NCBI GenBank assembly: GCA_029059935.1
Contig: JAIDUZ010000017.1
Span: 1 to 64,000 of the forward strand
DNA: 64,000 bases
Source of the DNA: Alistipes sp.
GTDB lineage: Bacteria > Bacteroidota > Bacteroidia > Bacteroidales > Rikenellaceae
Direction of reading: 5' to 3'
In this document: positions 1 through 9,909 of the stretch, in pieces
How the letters are laid out: each line of letters begins with the position of its first letter
Position numbering within the stretch: the first letter of the stretch is position 1
The notes under the pieces: generated by a model
Database searches by the model: none
The model's input: the letters and a program-made list of their open reading frames with translations, nothing else
Told to the model about the DNA's origin: nothing
Translations under genes and position numbers: made by a program

Positions 1-412
1 GTTCGGCTCTGCATCTCGGCTCAAAGGAAACGTTCATTTTCATGCAGGTTTCCTCCGCCTCGGCATAGCTCAAGCGAACTTGGCTCTGCATCTCGGCTCA
101 AAGGAAACGTTCATTTTCATGCAGGTTTCCTCCGCCTTGGCATAGCCTGAACAAGTTCGGCTCTGCATCTCGGCTCAAAGGAAACGTTCATTTTCATGCA
201 GGTTTCCTCCGCCTCGGCATAGCTCAAGCGAACTTGGCTCTGCATCTCGGCTCAAAGGAAACGTTCATTTTCATGCAGGTTTCCTCCGCCTCGGCATAGC
301 TCAAGCGAGCTTGGCTCTGCGCTCGGCTCAAAGGAAACGTTCATTTTCATGCAGATTTCCTCCGCCTCGGCATAGCCTGAACAAGTTCGGCTCTGCGCTC
401 GGCTTAGAGGAA
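1..412. repeat. 77-bp tandem repeat, about 5.3 copies
   Basis: Unit starts can be followed at about 5, 82, 159, 236, 313 and 389, so the period is 77 (76 in the fifth copy). Each unit contains aaaggaaacgttcattttc, gcaggtttcctccgcctcgg and a variable linker, either catagctcaagcgaacttgg or catagcctgaacaagttcgg. The last copy runs into the 3' end of the membrane-protein gene, whose final codons contain the same gaggaaacgttc core. The period is not a multiple of three, so this is not a coding repeat. The array continues past the left edge of the window. The gaacaagttcgg linker also occurs in the composite blocks further right. Confidence 0.9.
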
Positions 413-718
413 ACGTTCCGCAACGGCTATCAGCAGACCCAGCACCAGGGCGTTGAGCAACACCATGGGCGTGGCCTTGCGGTCCTTGCCCGTAAAGTTG
501 AGCACCACGGGCAGCGCCAGCATCAACGCCACGGCCATGCCTTCGGCCCACCAAGGCAGATAAGGCAGATTGCTGTGGAAAATGATGACCGAGGCGAACA
601 GATAGGTGCAGAACGCCGACAGGCACGAACGCAGCGAAAGCCGCTGCGCCAGCATCGGAATCACGTCGAGCGCTCCGGCCGCGGCGCCGACGCAAAGGGA
701 CAAAGTAAAAGTATTCAT
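404..718 (-). CDS. Small four-helix integral membrane protein, unknown function
   Basis: A 104-residue protein made almost wholly of four hydrophobic segments separated by short loops, so it should sit in the inner membrane. I do not recognise a named family with certainty. I chose the ATG at 718 over the upstream in-frame TTG at 724. It starts 9 bp after the typA stop on the same strand and may be translated from the typA transcript. Its last codons are the apparent source of the core of the downstream 77-bp tandem repeat, so the repeat array begins exactly at its stop codon. Confidence 0.7.
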   Translation of the reverse strand: MNTFTLSLCVGAAAGALDVIPMLAQRLSLRSCLSAFCTYLFASVIIFHSNLPYLPWWAEGMAVALMLALPVVLNFTGKDRKATPMVLLNALVLGLLIAVAERFL

Positions 719-727
719 GCGCAAAAA

Positions 728-2530
<1,803 letters not shown>

Positions 2531-2550
2531 TCGAATGTTTTTTTACGACG

Positions 2551-2558
2551 CAAAGGTA
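2551..2558 (-). promoter_or_regulatory. Bacteroidetes -7 box for typA
   Basis: The plus strand reads caaaggta, which is TACCTTTG on the minus strand and matches the TAnnTTTG consensus 20 bp before the typA ATG. No clear -33 TTG was found at the expected spacing. Confidence 0.6.
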
Positions 2559-2665
2559 GAAAAAAGCGCATTAAGAATTAAAAATTAGGTATTAAAAATT
2601 CATCTCCGCACAAGACACGTCCGACAAAAAGCCGGGATTCGTAATATCGCAGGTCACGAATGCTT

Positions 2666-2711
2666 CGTTGCCCGGCTGGGGGCGGTCGCGCATAGCGCGA
2701 GCCGGGCAACG
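2666..2711. repeat. Nested hairpin repeat, family 1 (copy 1)
   Basis: An outer stem cgttgcccggct pairs with agccgggcaacg. An unpaired G-rich bulge on the 5' side is followed by an inner stem TCGCGC/GCGCGA with a 3-nt loop. Other copies in the window start at 3202, 14915, 15131, 21935, 27346, 39116, 58404 and 62495. Confidence 0.85.
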
Positions 2712-2973
2712 AAAAATTGTTTCGTCATTTTGAACGGTTATTCTGTTATTCACCCGTACCGTCATTCTGAGGCAAAGCCGAAGAATTTATATAACAGCAA
2801 AAACAGATTCTTCGTCGCTACGCTCCTCAGAATGACCATTGCTTTAGTCCCTAATAAAATTCCGCCCCGATGTCGAAGCCGTCAGCGGAGGAGAACGACA
2901 AATGTAGCGCAATCAAGAATCTGTCTTCTCTTTTCTAACTCCCGCATCTTAACCATGCAGGCCGCAAAATAAC

Positions 2974-3070
2974 AAAACCCCGTTCTTAACGGGGCGGGCC
3001 GGAGCCTCCCCCCGCGGAGGCCCGCAACTATCCGGCTGACGCCGGGCGTGCCCCGCAGGCTCCTGCCCGA
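2974..3070. repeat. Family-2 GC-rich composite repeat (copy a)
   Basis: It starts with the hairpin ccccgttcttaacgggg, continues with an inverted pair around ggagcctcc/ggaggcccgc, then ccggctgacgccgg, and ends with a gtgccccgcaggctcctg motif. Related copies lie at 8096, 27225, 47910, 58211 and 62587. Confidence 0.8.
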
Positions 3071-3201
3071 AAACCCCGCCTTGTCATTCTGAGGCAAAGC
3101 CGAAGAATCTTGCCCCGTCATCCCGACACGCCGTCAAGAACCGCCATCCACAAGAATTCATTTCATCACTTCCGCAGACGTTCCCGAATCGCTATTTTTC
3201 C

Positions 3202-3254
3202 CTCGGGGGGGGGCGGCTCGCACCGTAGGTGCGCCCCCCGCAGCCGCCCCCGAA
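3202..3254. repeat. Nested hairpin repeat, family 1 (copy 2)
   Basis: The outer stem ggggcggct pairs with agccgcccc, the inner stem is CGCACC/GGTGCG with a GTA loop, and a C-rich bulge lies on the 3' side. A run of nine G residues here suggests slippage relative to copy 4. Confidence 0.8.
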
Positions 3255-3512
3255 GAGTTTTTCCGTCCGACGCGTCATCGTTCCTTTCTACCCGCCCGTC
3301 CTGCTAAAAACATTTTTCCGCCGCAGGTAGTTTCCCCGGACAATCGTAAAACTCCGCCCTCCCCGCACCGACACAAGCGGAATTGGAATACGGAAAACCG
3401 GAGAACCGGGAAAAACCTTTCATTTTTCACCTTGTACCGTCCACCTCAATATAAGGTTCCGTTCTAATCAGCACCTTTTCGGTCGGCACGGACCCGACCG
3501 GCGTGCCGACTG

Positions 3513-3543
3513 TTGGATTTAAGGACGAATTGTCCTATATTTG
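3513..3543 (+). promoter_or_regulatory. Bacteroidetes promoter of aroB
   Basis: A -33 TTG at 3513-3515 and a -7 TATATTTG at 3536-3543 are separated by 20 bp, the spacing expected for the Bacteroidetes primary sigma factor. The aroB ATG is 24 bp further on. Confidence 0.75.
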
Positions 3544-3567
3544 TTCGTTCAGAAATCCGACGAAACC

Positions 3568-4587
3568 ATGAAACCTGCCTTCCACGTCCGGGAAGAGAGC
3601 GAAATCTACATCGGCTCCGCAGCCGAACTGTTGCCGGGACTCCTGCCCCCGGGGCGCATCGTCGTCGTGTGCGACGCCACCATCGACCGCCTCTATCGGC
3701 CTTTGTTGGAGCCTTGCGAGCGAGTGTTGGTCGGTTCGGGCGAGAGCATCAAGACCTTGCAGACCGTCGAGAACATCTACCGGCGCTTCATCGAACTCGG
3801 CGTCGACCGGCAGACTTTCGTCCTGGCCGTCGGCGGCGGCATCGTCACCGACATCGCCGGCTTCGCCGCTTCGACCTACATGCGAGGCCTCTCTTTCGGC
3901 TTCATTCCCACCACCTTGCTGGGGCAGGTCGACGCTTCCGTCGGCGGCAAGAACGGCGTCAACATCGACGGTTACAAGAACATGGCCGGAACCTTCACCC
4001 AGCCGCGTTTCGTCATCTGCGACCCTTCGCTGCTGGGCACCTTGCCCGAGCGCGAGTTCCGGGCCGGCCTGGCCGAGGTCGTCAAAACGGCCATCATCGC
4101 CGACTCCGACCTCTTCGCACGGCTCGAACGAACTTCATTCGACACCTTGCGCAGCAACCTCGACCTGCTCGCCGACGCCATCTCGGCTTCCGTTCGCGTC
4201 AAGACCGACATCGTGGGGCGCGACGAGCGCGAGGCCGGCGAGCGGCGCAAGCTCAACCTCGGCCACACCCTGGCCCACGCCATCGAGAAGTGTTCGTCGG
4301 CCATGAATCACGGCGAGGCCGTGGCCGTCGGCACGGCCATGATCGCCGACGTCGCCGTGCGGCTCGGACTGCTCACGCCCGACGACCGCGACCGCATCGT
4401 GGCCCTGCTGCTCGCTTTGGGCTTCAACCCCGCTCCTCCCGTCGACGCCCGACGATTGCTCAAGGAGATCGACAAGGACAAGAAAAGCGAGGACGGCACC
4501 CTGCACATCGTCCTCCCCGTCGGCATCGGCGACTGCGAGGTGCGCCCCATGCCCGTCGAGGAGTTCGCCACACTGGTCCTCGCCTGA
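3568..4587 (+). CDS. aroB: 3-dehydroquinate synthase
   Basis: Converts DAHP to 3-dehydroquinate, the second step of the shikimate pathway, using NAD and a divalent metal. The 339-residue protein carries the NAD-binding GGGIVTDIAGFAAS, the substrate loop TTLLGQVDASVGGKNGVN, and the metal ligands in AGLAEVVK, GHTLAHAIE and MNHGEAVAVG. I chose the ATG at 3568 because it follows a good promoter and begins at the usual AroB N-terminus; an in-frame TTG at 3541 lies inside the -7 region. It stands alone and converges on the malic enzyme gene. Confidence 0.97.
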   Translation: MKPAFHVREESEIYIGSAAELLPGLLPPGRIVVVCDATIDRLYRPLLEPCERVLVGSGESIKTLQTVENIYRRFIELGVDRQTFVLAVGGGIVTDIAGFAASTYMRGLSFGFIPTTLLGQVDASVGGKNGVNIDGYKNMAGTFTQPRFVICDPSLLGTLPEREFRAGLAEVVKTAIIADSDLFARLERTSFDTLRSNLDLLADAISASVRVKTDIVGRDEREAGERRKLNLGHTLAHAIEKCSSAMNHGEAVAVGTAMIADVAVRLGLLTPDDRDRIVALLLALGFNPAPPVDARRLLKEIDKDKKSEDGTLHIVLPVGIGDCEVRPMPVEEFATLVLA

Positions 4588-4661
4588 CGCTCGGCAGCCG
4601 CAAAACCCTCTCTGCCGGCATTTTCGCGCAGCCGCACGACCGCAGTCCCTACCCGCTGCAA

Positions 4662-5936
4662 CTACATCGCATCCCGCTGCCGCAGCTCTTCCGCATAGGC
4701 TTCCCAATCCTCCACCGGACACCGCGCCACACCCGATTCCACGGCGGCACGCGCCACGGCGGTCGACACCGCACACAGCAGCCGAGGGTCCAGCGGCTTG
4801 GGTATCAGATAGCCGCGGCCGAACTCCAGCCGGTCGAGCGCATAGGCGCGCAGCACGCTCTCGGGCACCGGCTGCCGCGCCAGGTCGGCCAAAGCATGCG
4901 CCGCGGCCAGCTTCATGGCATCATTGATTTTCGTGGCCCGTACGTCGAGCGCCCCGCGGAAGATAAACGGAAATCCCAGTACGTTGTTCACCTGGTTGGG
5001 ATAGTCGGAGCGCCCCGTGGCGAAGATGATGTCGGGGCGCGAGCGCATCGCTTCGTCATACGCTATCTCGGGGTCCGGATTGGCCAGCGCCAGCACCATC
5101 GGGTCGACGGCCATCGTGCGGACCATCTCCCCGGTCAGAATGCCCGCCTTGGAGACTCCCACGAAGAGGTCGGCTCCGTGCAGCGCCTCGGCCAGCGAGA
5201 CCAGCCGGCGCGACGTCGCGAATTCGCGCTTCTCGTCGTTCAGGTCGTCGCGGTAGCGCGTCACCGCACCCCGGCTGTCGCACAGCACCATCTGCTCGCG
5301 CGGGATGCCCAGCGTCACGAACATTCGCGCGCAAGCTATGGCCGCAGCCCCCGCCCCCGTAATCGTCACCCGCAGCTTGGTCACCTCCTTGCCTGCTATG
5401 CGCGCTCCGTTGAGCACCGCGGCCGACACGATGACGGCCGTACCGTGCTGGTCGTCGTGCATCACCGGAATATCCAGTTCGTCGCGCAGCCGGCGGTCTA
5501 TCCCGAAGCATTCGGGTGCCTTGATGTCTTCCAGATTGATGCCGCCGAACGTGGGCGCCAGCGCCTTGACGATGGCAATCAGTTTTTCGGGGTCCGTTTC
5601 GTCGACTTCGATGTCGTAGGCGTCGATTCCCGCAAAACGCTTGAAAAGCATGCTCTTGCCCTCCATCACGGGCTTCGAGGCCAGCGCCCCGATGCCGCCC
5701 AGCCCCAGCACGGCCGAGCCGTTGGAGACCACCGCCACCAGGTTGCCCTTGTTCGTGTAGCGGTAGGCTTCGGCTCCGTCGGCCGCTATGGCGCGCGCCG
5801 GCGCCGCCACTCCGGGCGAGTAGGCCAGCGAAAGGTCGTGTTGCGTGTGACTCGGTTTGGTCGGTTCGATGCCTATTTTGCCGGGGCGCCCTTCGCTGTG
5901 GTAGCGCAGCGCCTCCAGGTCGAGAGAAGTATTCAT
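4662..5936 (-). CDS. NAD(P)-dependent malic enzyme, stand-alone form
   Basis: Oxidative decarboxylation of malate to pyruvate. Conserved motifs include [14 protein letters not shown] near the N-terminus, [13 protein letters not shown], the catalytic HDDQHGTA and the dinucleotide fold [13 protein letters not shown]. At 424 residues it consists of the malic-enzyme domains only; the C-terminal phosphotransacetylase-like domain found in roughly 750-residue MaeB proteins is absent. It is the last gene of an apparent operon, 48 bp behind the ferredoxin/nitroreductase gene, suggesting a link to redox supply. Cofactor preference cannot be read with confidence. Confidence 0.93.
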   Translation of the reverse strand: MNTSLDLEALRYHSEGRPGKIGIEPTKPSHTQHDLSLAYSPGVAAPARAIAADGAEAYRYTNKGNLVAVVSNGSAVLGLGGIGALASKPVMEGKSMLFKRFAGIDAYDIEVDETDPEKLIAIVKALAPTFGGINLEDIKAPECFGIDRRLRDELDIPVMHDDQHGTAVIVSAAVLNGARIAGKEVTKLRVTITGAGAAAIACARMFVTLGIPREQMVLCDSRGAVTRYRDDLNDEKREFATSRRLVSLAEALHGADLFVGVSKAGILTGEMVRTMAVDPMVLALANPDPEIAYDEAMRSRPDIIFATGRSDYPNQVNNVLGFPFIFRGALDVRATKINDAMKLAAAHALADLARQPVPESVLRAYALDRLEFGRGYLIPKPLDPRLLCAVSTAVARAAVESGVARCPVEDWEAYAEELRQRDAM

Positions 5937-5984
5937 GCGACGGTCGTTTTGCCGTCGAGCGGAACAAATACCGCGCCCGGCGCC

Positions 5985-6845
5985 CTATCGGCGCACCGCG
6001 TCGAGCGTTTTTCGCTCCACGTAGCTGGGAAATTCGAATTCCGGCATGCCCAGCGCCATGCCTGCATGGATGGTTCCCTCGATGCCGAAACGGCGGGCCA
6101 GCCGCTTTTTCCGGTCGGCACGGGCGGCCGTCAGCACGAAACCCGTATAGATCTGACTCACCCCGAGCGCCTCGGCCATCAGCGAACCGTTCTGATAGGC
6201 CAGCTGGCTGTCCGCAGCCCCGAAACGGCACCCTGCGGGCGTATGGATCAGAATCAGCGCCGTGGCTCCGCGCAGCACGCGGTCGATGCCGTGCCGGTCG
6301 TATTCGTCGAGCAGCCGGTGAATCGACGTCCGGTAGCGTTCGCCGCCATTCACCGCCTTGCGAACGAGGGGTCCCAGCACCGGCAGTTCGAGCAGCCGCA
6401 GCATCCGGCGGCAGAATCCCAGCGTATATTCCACCACGAACCGCAGGTCGGCCGGGTCGGTCAGCACCGTATAGCTCACCTGTTGCAGATTGCTGGCCGT
6501 CGGGGCCGCATGCGCCGCTTCCAGGATGCGGTCGACATACTCCGACGGCACCGGTTCGCGGCTCAGCGCCCGATTCGAACGGCGTGCCTTGCACAGCAGC
6601 AGCAGTTGTTCGGGCGTCGGCAGCTGCGTCCGGTCTACGGGATGCACCTTTTCCGCCGGAAAGTCGGCATGGTTCACGGCTCCCGCCGGACACGCCGCCG
6701 CACAATGACCGCAGCCGATGCAGTCTTCCGGCCTTTCGACCGCAACGGCGGCCTGCGCCGCCGCCTGCCCGAACACTTGCGACGGGCACACTCTCACACA
6801 ACGGCCGCAACGGATGCAGCACCGGGGGTCGATGGCAATATTCAT
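5985..6845 (-). CDS. Fused ferredoxin-nitroreductase flavoprotein
   Basis: A 286-residue fusion. The N-terminus carries two [4Fe-4S] motifs, CIRCGRCVRVCP (about 10-21) and CIGCGHCAAACP (about 42-53). From about residue 75 it continues as an FMN-binding nitroreductase domain (RRSNRALSREPVP, HAAPTASNLQQ, QIYTGFVLTAA). The family reduces a small substrate with electrons passed from iron-sulfur clusters to FMN; the substrate is unknown. It begins 6 bp after the ruvB stop, so it is co-transcribed with ruvB, and precedes the malic enzyme gene. Confidence 0.92.
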   Translation of the reverse strand: MNIAIDPRCCIRCGRCVRVCPSQVFGQAAAQAAVAVERPEDCIGCGHCAAACPAGAVNHADFPAEKVHPVDRTQLPTPEQLLLLCKARRSNRALSREPVPSEYVDRILEAAHAAPTASNLQQVSYTVLTDPADLRFVVEYTLGFCRRMLRLLELPVLGPLVRKAVNGGERYRTSIHRLLDEYDRHGIDRVLRGATALILIHTPAGCRFGAADSQLAYQNGSLMAEALGVSQIYTGFVLTAARADRKKRLARRFGIEGTIHAGMALGMPEFEFPSYVERKTLDAVRR

Positions 6846-6851
6846 AAGATT

Positions 6852-7856
6852 CTAAAACAACGAGTTATCGCCTCGGGGCGTCGTGAATCCCAGATGTTCG
6901 TAGGCCAGCCCGGTCGCTTCGCGGCCGCGGGGCGTGCGTTTCAGGAAACCCTCCTTGATAAGAAACGGTTCGTAGACCTCCTCGACCGTGCCGGATTCTT
7001 CGCCCACGGCCGTGGCTATGGTGTTCAGCCCCACCGGACCGCCGCCGAATTTCTCGATGATGGCGGCCAGTATCTTGTTGTCCATGCGGTCCAGGCCGCG
7101 CGAGTCGATGTTGAGCGCCGAGAGCGCCACCCGCGTGATTTCCAGGTCGATGTGACCCTCGCCCTTCACCATGGCGAAATCCCGCACACGGCGCAGCAGC
7201 GCATTGGCTATGCGGGGCGTGCCGCGCGAGCGCAGCGCCACCTCGTGGGCCGCATCGTCGTCTATCGAGACATCCAGAATGCGGGCCGAGCGGCGGACGA
7301 TGCCGGCCAGCACCGGAGCGTCGTAGTATTCCAAGTGGCACTGGATGCCGAAGCGTGCGCGCAGGGGCGACGTCAGCAGGCCGCTGCGCGTCGTGGCGCC
7401 CACCAGCGTAAAAGGCGCCAGTTCGATCTGTATCGAGCGCGCCGAGGGGCCCTTGTCCAGCACGATGTCTATCTTGTAGTCTTCCATTGCCGAGTAGAGA
7501 TACTCCTCCACAATGGGACTCAGCCGGTGGATTTCGTCGATGAACAGCACGTCGCCCGGACTGAGGTTCGTCAGCAGCCCCGCCAGGTCGCCCGGTTTGT
7601 CCAGCACGGGCCCCGACGTCACGCGCAGCTGCGCCCCCATCTCGTTGGCGATGATGTTGGCCAGCGTTGTTTTGCCCAAGCCCGGAGGGCCGTGCAGCAG
7701 TACATGGTCGAGCGAATCGCCCCGCATGAGGGCGGCCTTGATGAAGATGCGCAGATTCTCGACAATCTTCTCCTGCCCCGAGAAGTTTTCCAGTTCCTGG
7801 GGCCGGATTTTGTTTTCGAATTCGAGATCGCTTTCGGTATTGCGTACGACTGACAT
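6852..7856 (-). CDS. ruvB: Holliday junction branch migration ATPase RuvB
   Basis: The hexameric AAA+ motor that drives branch migration of Holliday junctions with RuvA. Features are the Walker [12 protein letters not shown], Walker B DEIHRL, the arginine-finger/sensor stretch [18 protein letters not shown] and the C-terminal winged helix [18 protein letters not shown] set the start at the ATG at 7856 (334 residues); an upstream extension to 7892 would lie across the promoter. A TATCTTTG box on the minus strand ends only 4 nt before this ATG, so the message may be leaderless. First gene of the ruvB - nitroreductase - malic enzyme unit. Confidence 0.97.
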   Translation of the reverse strand: MSVVRNTESDLEFENKIRPQELENFSGQEKIVENLRIFIKAALMRGDSLDHVLLHGPPGLGKTTLANIIANEMGAQLRVTSGPVLDKPGDLAGLLTNLSPGDVLFIDEIHRLSPIVEEYLYSAMEDYKIDIVLDKGPSARSIQIELAPFTLVGATTRSGLLTSPLRARFGIQCHLEYYDAPVLAGIVRRSARILDVSIDDDAAHEVALRSRGTPRIANALLRRVRDFAMVKGEGHIDLEITRVALSALNIDSRGLDRMDNKILAAIIEKFGGGPVGLNTIATAVGEESGTVEEVYEPFLIKEGFLKRTPRGREATGLAYEHLGFTTPRGDNSLF

Positions 7857-7860
7857 GATG

Positions 7861-7868
7861 CAAAGATA
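7861..7868 (-). promoter_or_regulatory. Bacteroidetes -7 box of ruvB operon
   Basis: caaagata on the plus strand is TATCTTTG on the minus strand. Only 4 nt separate it from the ruvB ATG. A CAA at 7890-7892 could be the -33 element, with 21-bp spacing. Confidence 0.65.
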
Positions 7869-8605
7869 CGAATAAGCCGAATACAAAACCAAACGCAGTT
7901 TGGATTTTGTTGAGGCGGGAGTATCTTGGACGCAGCCAAAAAATAAGGTAAAAGGTTAAAGGTGAAAAGTGAAAAGTGGTTTTCCGGTTCTCTATTGCGA
8001 AAATACATAATACGGAATTCGAAATCGGTTCCGGTTACGTTGTCGCGAGGAGGGCATCGGACGGAAAGGCTCTTCGGGGGCGGATATAAAATAATAAAAC
8101 CCCGTTCTTAACGGGCCGGAGCCTCCCCCGGCGGAGGCCCGCAACTATCCGGCTGGCGCCGGGCGTGCCCCGCAGGCTCCTGCCCGAATTCCCATTTGTT
8201 TGTACAGATTCTTCGCTCCGCTCAGAATGACAAACGTAGCGCAGTCAAAAATCTATTTCATCCGCATCTCTTCTTCAACTCCAGCCTTGTCATTCTGAGG
8301 AGCACAGCGACGAAGAATCTGTTTCTTGCTTGTTATAGATTCTTCGCTACGCTCAGAACGACAAGCGTAGCGTCGTCAAGAATCCGTTTTCTGCCGTTTA
8401 TGGATTCTTCGGCTTTGCCTCAGAGCGCTCCCGAAACATATCCGGCCGCCCCTCGATGGGGCGGCCGGATGTTCTCTGTCCGCTGCGCAAATCTCCGGAA
8501 GTCCGATGCTCGGACATCCAAACGTCCGACACATCGGGCATCGGACCACCCTGCGCACCGGCTCGAAGCCTCCGCGCAGGGCGTCAAAAATCCCGCGTCA
8601 GAGCG
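7869..8605. other. Repeat-filled spacer between ruvB and nigD-like genes
   Basis: No credible gene. It holds short gtgaaaagt repeats (7950-7977), a family-2 repeat (8096-8186), and four or more palindromes of the cattctgag/gaagaatc type (8205-8425). A perfect 13-bp hairpin (arms atccggccgcccc and ggggcggccggat, about 8438-8468) lies downstream of the nigD-like gene and could terminate it, although no T-run follows on either strand. Confidence 0.7.
8096..8186. repeat. Family-2 GC-rich composite repeat (copy b)
   Basis: Nearly identical to the copy at 2974: it starts with the ccccgttcttaacggg hairpin and ends with gtgccccgcaggctcctg. Here it lies in a different spacer in the same orientation. 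Confidence 0.8.
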
Positions 8606-9301
8606 TCAGAGCGACTGAGCGTTTATCGCCGTACGCTCGATTTCCACTTTCTGGTCCTGCATTCCGTCATGGAACGTAATGACGACTCCTTCCTTGTCGG
8701 CAAGCAGGTCGCGAATCGCATTCGTGTTGAACGAAAGATAGCGGTCATAGTAGATGCCCGCCACCTCCCCGTCGGCATCATGATACAGCTCCAGTTTCAG
8801 ATAGTCGTCCCTGACATCCGACGACTCTTCCGTTTGATTCACCACCAGACGGAACTTGTGTTTCTCCGGGTCGGTCGAGGTCGCAGCATAGCGCACGATC
8901 AGATTGATCCAGTCGCCCACCAGCTGGCCTTTGAGCACTACCGTCGGGTCGTCTTTGAGTTCTTCCAGTTCTTCTTTCGTCCCGATCACTTCCACCGAGG
9001 CCGACGTGATGCGGCCCACCGCATAAATCGCAGCATTGAAATCGTATCCTTCGGCCGGCGTCTCCAGCAGGCTCAGATAAATCACCGCACGTTCGCCGTC
9101 TTCGGGTACATAGGTGCTCACGCGGGTCTTGTCGCCGGGATAAATCGTCCGGTTGTTGTCCATCACAAAATAGTAGTCGCCCGGCAGCGTGCGCACCGTC
9201 ACCACGCTCGATGTGGTCGGACCGTCGTATTTCGAGTCGTTGCACGAGGCAAGGCCTGCGGCTGCGGCCAGAGTCAAGAAAAACAAACCGATTCTTTTCA
9301 T
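8606..9301 (-). CDS. NigD-like outer-membrane lipoprotein
   Basis: A 231-residue predicted lipoprotein: signal peptide MKRIGLFFLTLAAAAGLASC with the lipobox Cys at residue 20, then an OB-fold-like N-terminal part (about 35-110) and a beta-rich C-terminal domain with the spacing seen in NigD-like proteins of Bacteroidales. The original NigD is encoded near a bacteriocin locus, but most family members have no proven role. Alone in its unit, with a TATTTTTG -7 box on the minus strand about 50 bp upstream of the ATG. Likely anchored in the outer membrane. Confidence 0.82.
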   Translation of the reverse strand: MKRIGLFFLTLAAAAGLASCNDSKYDGPTTSSVVTVRTLPGDYYFVMDNNRTIYPGDKTRVSTYVPEDGERAVIYLSLLETPAEGYDFNAAIYAVGRITSASVEVIGTKEELEELKDDPTVVLKGQLVGDWINLIVRYAATSTDPEKHKFRLVVNQTEESSDVRDDYLKLELYHDADGEVAGIYYDRYLSFNTNAIRDLLADKEGVVITFHDGMQDQKVEIERTAINAQSL

Positions 9302-9350
9302 GCGTAATCTTCTTTTTGGGTTCTTTTCGTTCTATAAACGTATGCCGATA

Positions 9351-9358
9351 CAAAAATA
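9351..9358 (-). promoter_or_regulatory. -7 box for the nigD-like gene
   Basis: caaaaata on the plus strand reads TATTTTTG on the minus strand and matches TAnnTTTG; it sits about 50 bp upstream of the ATG at 9301. Confidence 0.55.
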
Positions 9359-9420
9359 CTATATTTTCGTCGAAAAAAAATTGCGGCCCCCTCTTTTCGC
9401 ACCGGCCGCATACGGCGCGG

Positions 9421-9909
9421 TCACTCCGCCGCGTCCCGGAACGTAAAATATTTGGCTGCAAGATAGCTGTACAGCGCTGTCAGCAGCGTCGTGACAACCT
9501 TGGCCGGCGTGGGCCACACGCCGCACACCTCCACAAAGAACTTCATGCCCGCATAGGTCAGCGCCACCGAGCCCGCCACCGACAGCGCATAGCGCCACAG
9601 CTGCGTGCGGGTGCGCAGGGGCGACCTCCCGAAAGCCACATGACGGTTGAGCCAGAACCCCACCAGAAACGTCAGCGGGAAGACCAGCACCAGCGCCGCT
9701 ATGTGGGGCGACAGCGTCACGAAGCCCAGCGGCACAAAGCGATGGGCCACCGCATAGTTGTAAATCAGATAGTAGCACGCCGGGTCGAACACCCCGTAGG
9801 TCGCCGCTCCGCAGACAACATAGCGGAACGTCTGCCTCGGCAGCACGGCAGCGACCGGCGCAACGTAGAAACGGTCGACCAGCCGGACTATCGCCTCCCC
9901 CAGCGGCAT
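9421..9909 (-). CDS. GtrA-family membrane protein
   Basis: A 162-residue polytopic protein with four predicted membrane helices and the GtrA-like pattern RYVVCGAATYGVF in the first helix, a GFWLNRHVAFG segment after the second, and AKYFTFRD at the C-terminus. GtrA proteins are thought to help move undecaprenyl-linked sugars or otherwise assist glycosylation at the membrane. I prefer the ATG at 9909, which overlaps the preceding gene's stop as TGATG; an upstream ATG at 9942 would give an 11-residue longer protein. Third gene of the lgt - HU/SPOR - gtrA unit. Confidence 0.85.
   Translation of the reverse strand: MPLGEAIVRLVDRFYVAPVAAVLPRQTFRYVVCGAATYGVFDPACYYLIYNYAVAHRFVPLGFVTLSPHIAALVLVFPLTFLVGFWLNRHVAFGRSPLRTRTQLWRYALSVAGSVALTYAGMKFFVEVCGVWPTPAKVVTTLLTALYSYLAAKYFTFRDAAE

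Larger units (their letters stand above)
2559..3535. other. Long non-coding spacer built of interspersed repeats
   Basis: Almost 1 kb between the divergent typA and aroB transcription units without a credible gene. It holds two family-1 nested hairpins (2666, 3202), a family-2 repeat (2974-3070), and several copies of a short imperfect palindrome whose ends read cattctgag and gaagaatc (near 2765, 2808 and 3084). The remaining sequence shows nothing I can name. Confidence 0.75.

Noticed and set aside
1-412. CRISPR array
   Set aside because: Units are contiguous 77-bp repeats without unique spacers, and no cas genes are near.
3513-7853. Very long open frame running plus-strand across aroB and antisense to the malic enzyme and ruvB genes
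   Set aside because: Its codons are the out-of-frame and antisense reading of clear genes in GC-rich DNA; composition is Arg/His-rich and matches no family.
8438-8468. Terminator call for the 13-bp hairpin downstream of the nigD-like gene
   Set aside because: The stem is perfect but no T-run follows on either strand, so I only mention it within the spacer entry.
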